Assembly: GCA_016196785.1 (NCBI GenBank)
Contig: JACPXA010000155.1
Coordinates: 1 to 7,430 of the forward strand
Length of the DNA: 7,430 bases
DNA from: Elusimicrobiota bacterium
GTDB taxonomy: Bacteria > Elusimicrobiota > Elusimicrobia > 2-01-FULL-59-12 > JACPXA01
Direction of reading: 5' to 3'
Numbering within the stretch: position 1 is the first letter of the stretch; each line of letters begins with the position of its first letter. The notes beneath the pieces were generated by a model that was not told the origin of the DNA, searched no databases, and saw only the letters and a list, made by a program, of their open reading frames with translations. This document shows positions 6,001-7,430 of this stretch, piece after piece. Position numbers and translations under genes: made by a program.

Positions 6001-7430
6001 AGTCGGATGGTGGAACGGACGGCGCGGAGCGATGCCGCTGGTCGCTACACCTTTGAAGGGCTGCCGCGCGGAGTCTATACCCTGACCGTCACAAAACCCG
6101 GTTATGCGTTGGGGGGCGCCAAGCAGAGTATTCCGGGCGTGGGCGGGGGGGTAGAGGGAAGAAGCGTCGTCGTGGAAACCCGGCTCGTGCCAGCCACCGG
6201 ATCGTTTACTGGCAAGGTGCTGCTCCAAGCCCTACCGTTTCCCCTGGCGGTGTCTGGCGTGAGGGTGGTCGCCTATGACGATACCCAGAACGGCCAGGAT
6301 CCAACGGGGTTTCTCCCGCTGTACACCGCCGTGACCGATGCCTACGGGCGCTACACCCTGGAAGGCGTCCAAGAGAATCATACCTATAAGATCGCAGCGC
6401 TCGCGCCGGGAAGGGCGGTCGCCCCCCTCACCAAGATGGGGAGCAAGGATCAGATCTCTGGGGTGGATCTGTTCCTGCGGGCCGCCGCCCCCCCCGTGAC
6501 GATCCGTGCCCAACCCCAGAATAGCCGGTTGATGATTTCCGTTACGACGTTGAGACCACTCAAGACGGCGCCCCTCATCGAAACTCCAACCGGCACGCTC
6601 TCAACGATTGTTGCGGGGGAGAATAGTTGGAATGCCCTGCTGGCTCAATTCCAGGTGGGACAGGACATCTCCCTCAGGGTGACCCTGGACGATGGTGGGG
6701 CCAGTCCGTATGCCGTTTCTGGGATGGTCAACAGCGAAGAACTGGTGCGGACCCAGCTCTCGTTGGTCCAGGAGGTCGTCATGGGGGGAACGATCGAGGT
6801 CAATCCGGATGGCAACGATTTCTCCGGGATAGAAATCCAAGCGGGAGGGTTGACCGAGGTTGCCGCCACCGCGGCAGAACGGGCGTTGCGGCAGCCATTG
6901 GGGGGAGCCCTCGAAACCCGGCCACAGCTTCGGATCACCAAGATCAGCCGCCAACAGACGCCTGCACTCAGATCCCTGCCCCGAGAACGCGTCGCGAGCG
7001 ATGCAGTGCAGATTGATTTAACCAATGCGCAGCTCAATCGTCCCCTCACCCTGACCCTCAACTACGACCAAGGGAACGTGGCCGATCCCAACCCCCTGAC
7101 CATCGGACAGTATCACGCCGCGACCAAGACCTGGCGGCTCGTGCCGGGGGTCGTCACCGTTGATCCATTCATGGGCACTGCTTCCATCGAACTTCCCTCG
7201 GTCACCTACGCGGCAACCTCCGCCGAGGAACAGGGGACCCTGCGCACCGCGGGGATGTCCCTCTTTACCGGCAAGGAATTCCGACCTCGTCCCGACTCCC
7301 CCGCCACGCATAACGGACTCTTTGCGGTGTTTCAAGGGGTGCCACCGACCACCATCGGGTATGTCGGAACGGCCTTCAATGTCTATAACTTCCCCAACCC
7401 CTTCTCCCTCCAGTCCAAAACCCTCTCCCT
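3058..7430 (+). CDS. Giant exported protein of carboxypeptidase-regulatory-like domains, 3' partial, under c-di-GMP riboswitch control
   Basis: At least 1457 codons run off the right edge without a stop. ATG 3058 gives a good Sec signal peptide: basic MKQSRERK, hydrophobic LLCHQWLWLGMAAFLLAG (11-28), likely cleavage near PVVA-A (35-38). The next in-frame ATG (3118) would lose the basic part. The body is a chain of beta-sandwich domains with the CarboxypepD_reg signature: TDANGRYEVFDLPPSTY (286-302), AADGTFTLSGLAPGNY (397-412), GETGHFELRGLLPGRY (646-661), SDAAGRYTFEGLPRGVY (991-1007) and TDAYGRYTLEGVQENHTY (1093-1110). Weaker Ig-like units lie at ~39-104, 135-200 and 820-945. Residues ~1329-1425 resemble the strand-rich module often placed before C-terminal anchors. 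YNFPNPF (1443-1449) resembles the opening of FlgD-like or sorting C-terminal domains. Only three Cys (13, 628, 701) and no catalytic motif were seen. I infer a structural surface or matrix protein, not an enzyme; no name can be given. Confidence 0.9.
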   Translation, partial: MKQSRERKSGLLCHQWLWLGMAAFLLAGRSHVSPVVAATLVVTVANDRGDPLAGVDVAAVAFDPATQVPSALLTELGQTTTNGQVSFSVNNNTPYTIFATAPGYTPTAQTQLSDPENVSLQGEGTLTKQIILIPGMRQVGQLQTSVKLSTASGLIIASVELRKTRTPVASGVQRLTSQEGLLTLSNVPPAPAGAYRLTAFEVLSGRALSVVVPEEILVGRTLAVGTLDFSNSGAVAAPTQGSLNVGGMPAVEGVVKESLGGRPVVEAKVLIIDLNDSRKPPRVSVTDANGRYEVFDLPPSTYALLALANGYDGVLDNGGGNGYAINGDRLVRHFDGSSAHNAALAPARGTVAGVVRWGGQPLPGVEVVAVGDPRVWQGTDRYAGSVAARGEGRQRTAADGTFTLSGLAPGNYVIQVIASWLAQPYVWNWGSNQWLERAVGGVAAGDDQRLSVAKINDTTWANSLYNAAGTALPSSLTINLADSGSVSAPTGTGQVGQVTGTLQFPTVVTLSQDRPIMILARQVANVSGDQAAVGTAVIPAQGTVTGQTFPYSLNVQPGGLYVLEVQSAEYGMVRQPGVARRVDLTRASVVTNVDLALAPAGRVVGFIKLPDGSLFRPINGGTVNDRLCQVEAQGDTVASWAVAEVGETGHFELRGLLPGRYTLRTMGSGEFPWSNATLREVAVTAGQTAQIEISLAPGVPCRPTVPAAALRLWPGARGGFTVVAVPAGQAFSASKWRGLLLGFDAAAEFFQVDTTTWTVGYLAPGQYDFYVRYLEEYGQAEDGISSRYPFSVLLGAAKNVFIGAESQKTGSPPAVTVSIPAVPLIVSGVQGQVTGRSPFSAGDLKLYGQEIFTLLSRAPIIAVLGPSGELKALAQAVPPNQSSVLGAWQTAAASGDPVRIQTLMARFPLAYRVLGLPTGTYTGTLLSPSLPPVTTRLQVSGLTTWDISLDRDAPAGGRIEGRVTDAVSGRPLGEAWVALKKSRMVERTARSDAAGRYTFEGLPRGVYTLTVTKPGYALGGAKQSIPGVGGGVEGRSVVVETRLVPATGSFTGKVLLQALPFPLAVSGVRVVAYDDTQNGQDPTGFLPLYTAVTDAYGRYTLEGVQENHTYKIAALAPGRAVAPLTKMGSKDQISGVDLFLRAAAPPVTIRAQPQNSRLMISVTTLRPLKTAPLIETPTGTLSTIVAGENSWNALLAQFQVGQDISLRVTLDDGGASPYAVSGMVNSEELVRTQLSLVQEVVMGGTIEVNPDGNDFSGIEIQAGGLTEVAATAAERALRQPLGGALETRPQLRITKISRQQTPALRSLPRERVASDAVQIDLTNAQLNRPLTLTLNYDQGNVADPNPLTIGQYHAATKTWRLVPGVVTVDPFMGTASIELPSVTYAATSAEEQGTLRTAGMSLFTGKEFRPRPDSPATHNGLFAVFQGVPPTTIGYVGTAFNVYNFPNPFSLQSKTLS

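Noticed and set aside
3381..7335. Many minus-strand frames of 60-163 codons antisense to the giant gene, and similar ones against the left genes
   Set aside because: They are low-complexity, Arg/Pro/Gly-rich, lack recognisable motifs and sit opposite clear coding frames; they are expected in GC-rich DNA.
1..7430. CRISPR array, insertion sequence, tRNA or rRNA
   Set aside because: No regularly spaced identical repeats, transposase motifs, terminal inverted repeats or tRNA-like cloverleaf with TTCGA were seen on either strand.

Overview
The window holds four protein-coding regions, all on the plus strand, and one intergenic regulatory block. It looks like a GC-rich, double-membraned (Gram-negative type) bacterium. 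Evidence for this is an outer-membrane beta-barrel protein with a signal peptide, a type III pantothenate kinase, and a c-di-GMP riboswitch in front of a very large exported protein. The style fits lineages such as Nitrospirota, NC10 or Desulfobacterota, but the phylum is a guess from general resemblance only.

Left part (1-2810). The first reading frame is open at the left edge and ends at 1036. Its last ~228 codons are malate dehydrogenase (mdh) without its NAD-binding N-terminal half. In front of that, in frame, sits an unrelated, more GC-rich, charged coiled coil. The join is near 353-367, at a Ser-Arg-Glu-Asp-Leu motif, and is either a real gene fusion or an assembly join. The mdh stop overlaps the start of coaX (type III pantothenate kinase, first step of coenzyme A synthesis) by 17 bases. 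Nine bases after coaX comes a 336-residue signal-peptide-bearing protein that looks like an outer-membrane beta-barrel. The three are probably co-transcribed.

Intergenic block (2811-3057). In order this shows an AT-rich stretch with two TTAACAAT direct repeats 21 bp apart, a sigma70-like promoter (TTGACA, 17 bp, TAGGCT), a 53-base hairpin at the predicted start of the transcript, and a GEMM-I (cyclic di-GMP-I) riboswitch aptamer. The 3' strand of the hairpin is the same sequence that makes the 5' strand of aptamer helix P1, so the two cannot form together. The aptamer ends two bases before the next start codon, with no terminator between, which points to control of translation.

Right part (3058-7430). 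A single frame of at least 1457 codons runs off the right edge. It encodes an exported mosaic of carboxypeptidase-regulatory-like (CarboxypepD_reg-type) beta-sandwich domains. It ends, as far as seen, with a Tyr-Asn-Phe-Pro-Asn-Pro-Phe motif like those opening the C-terminal FlgD-like or sorting domains of other secreted proteins. I read this as a c-di-GMP-controlled cell-surface or matrix protein, possibly linked to the switch between motile and attached life. The most interesting parts are the riboswitch with its competing upstream hairpin, the giant target protein, and the broken or chimeric mdh.
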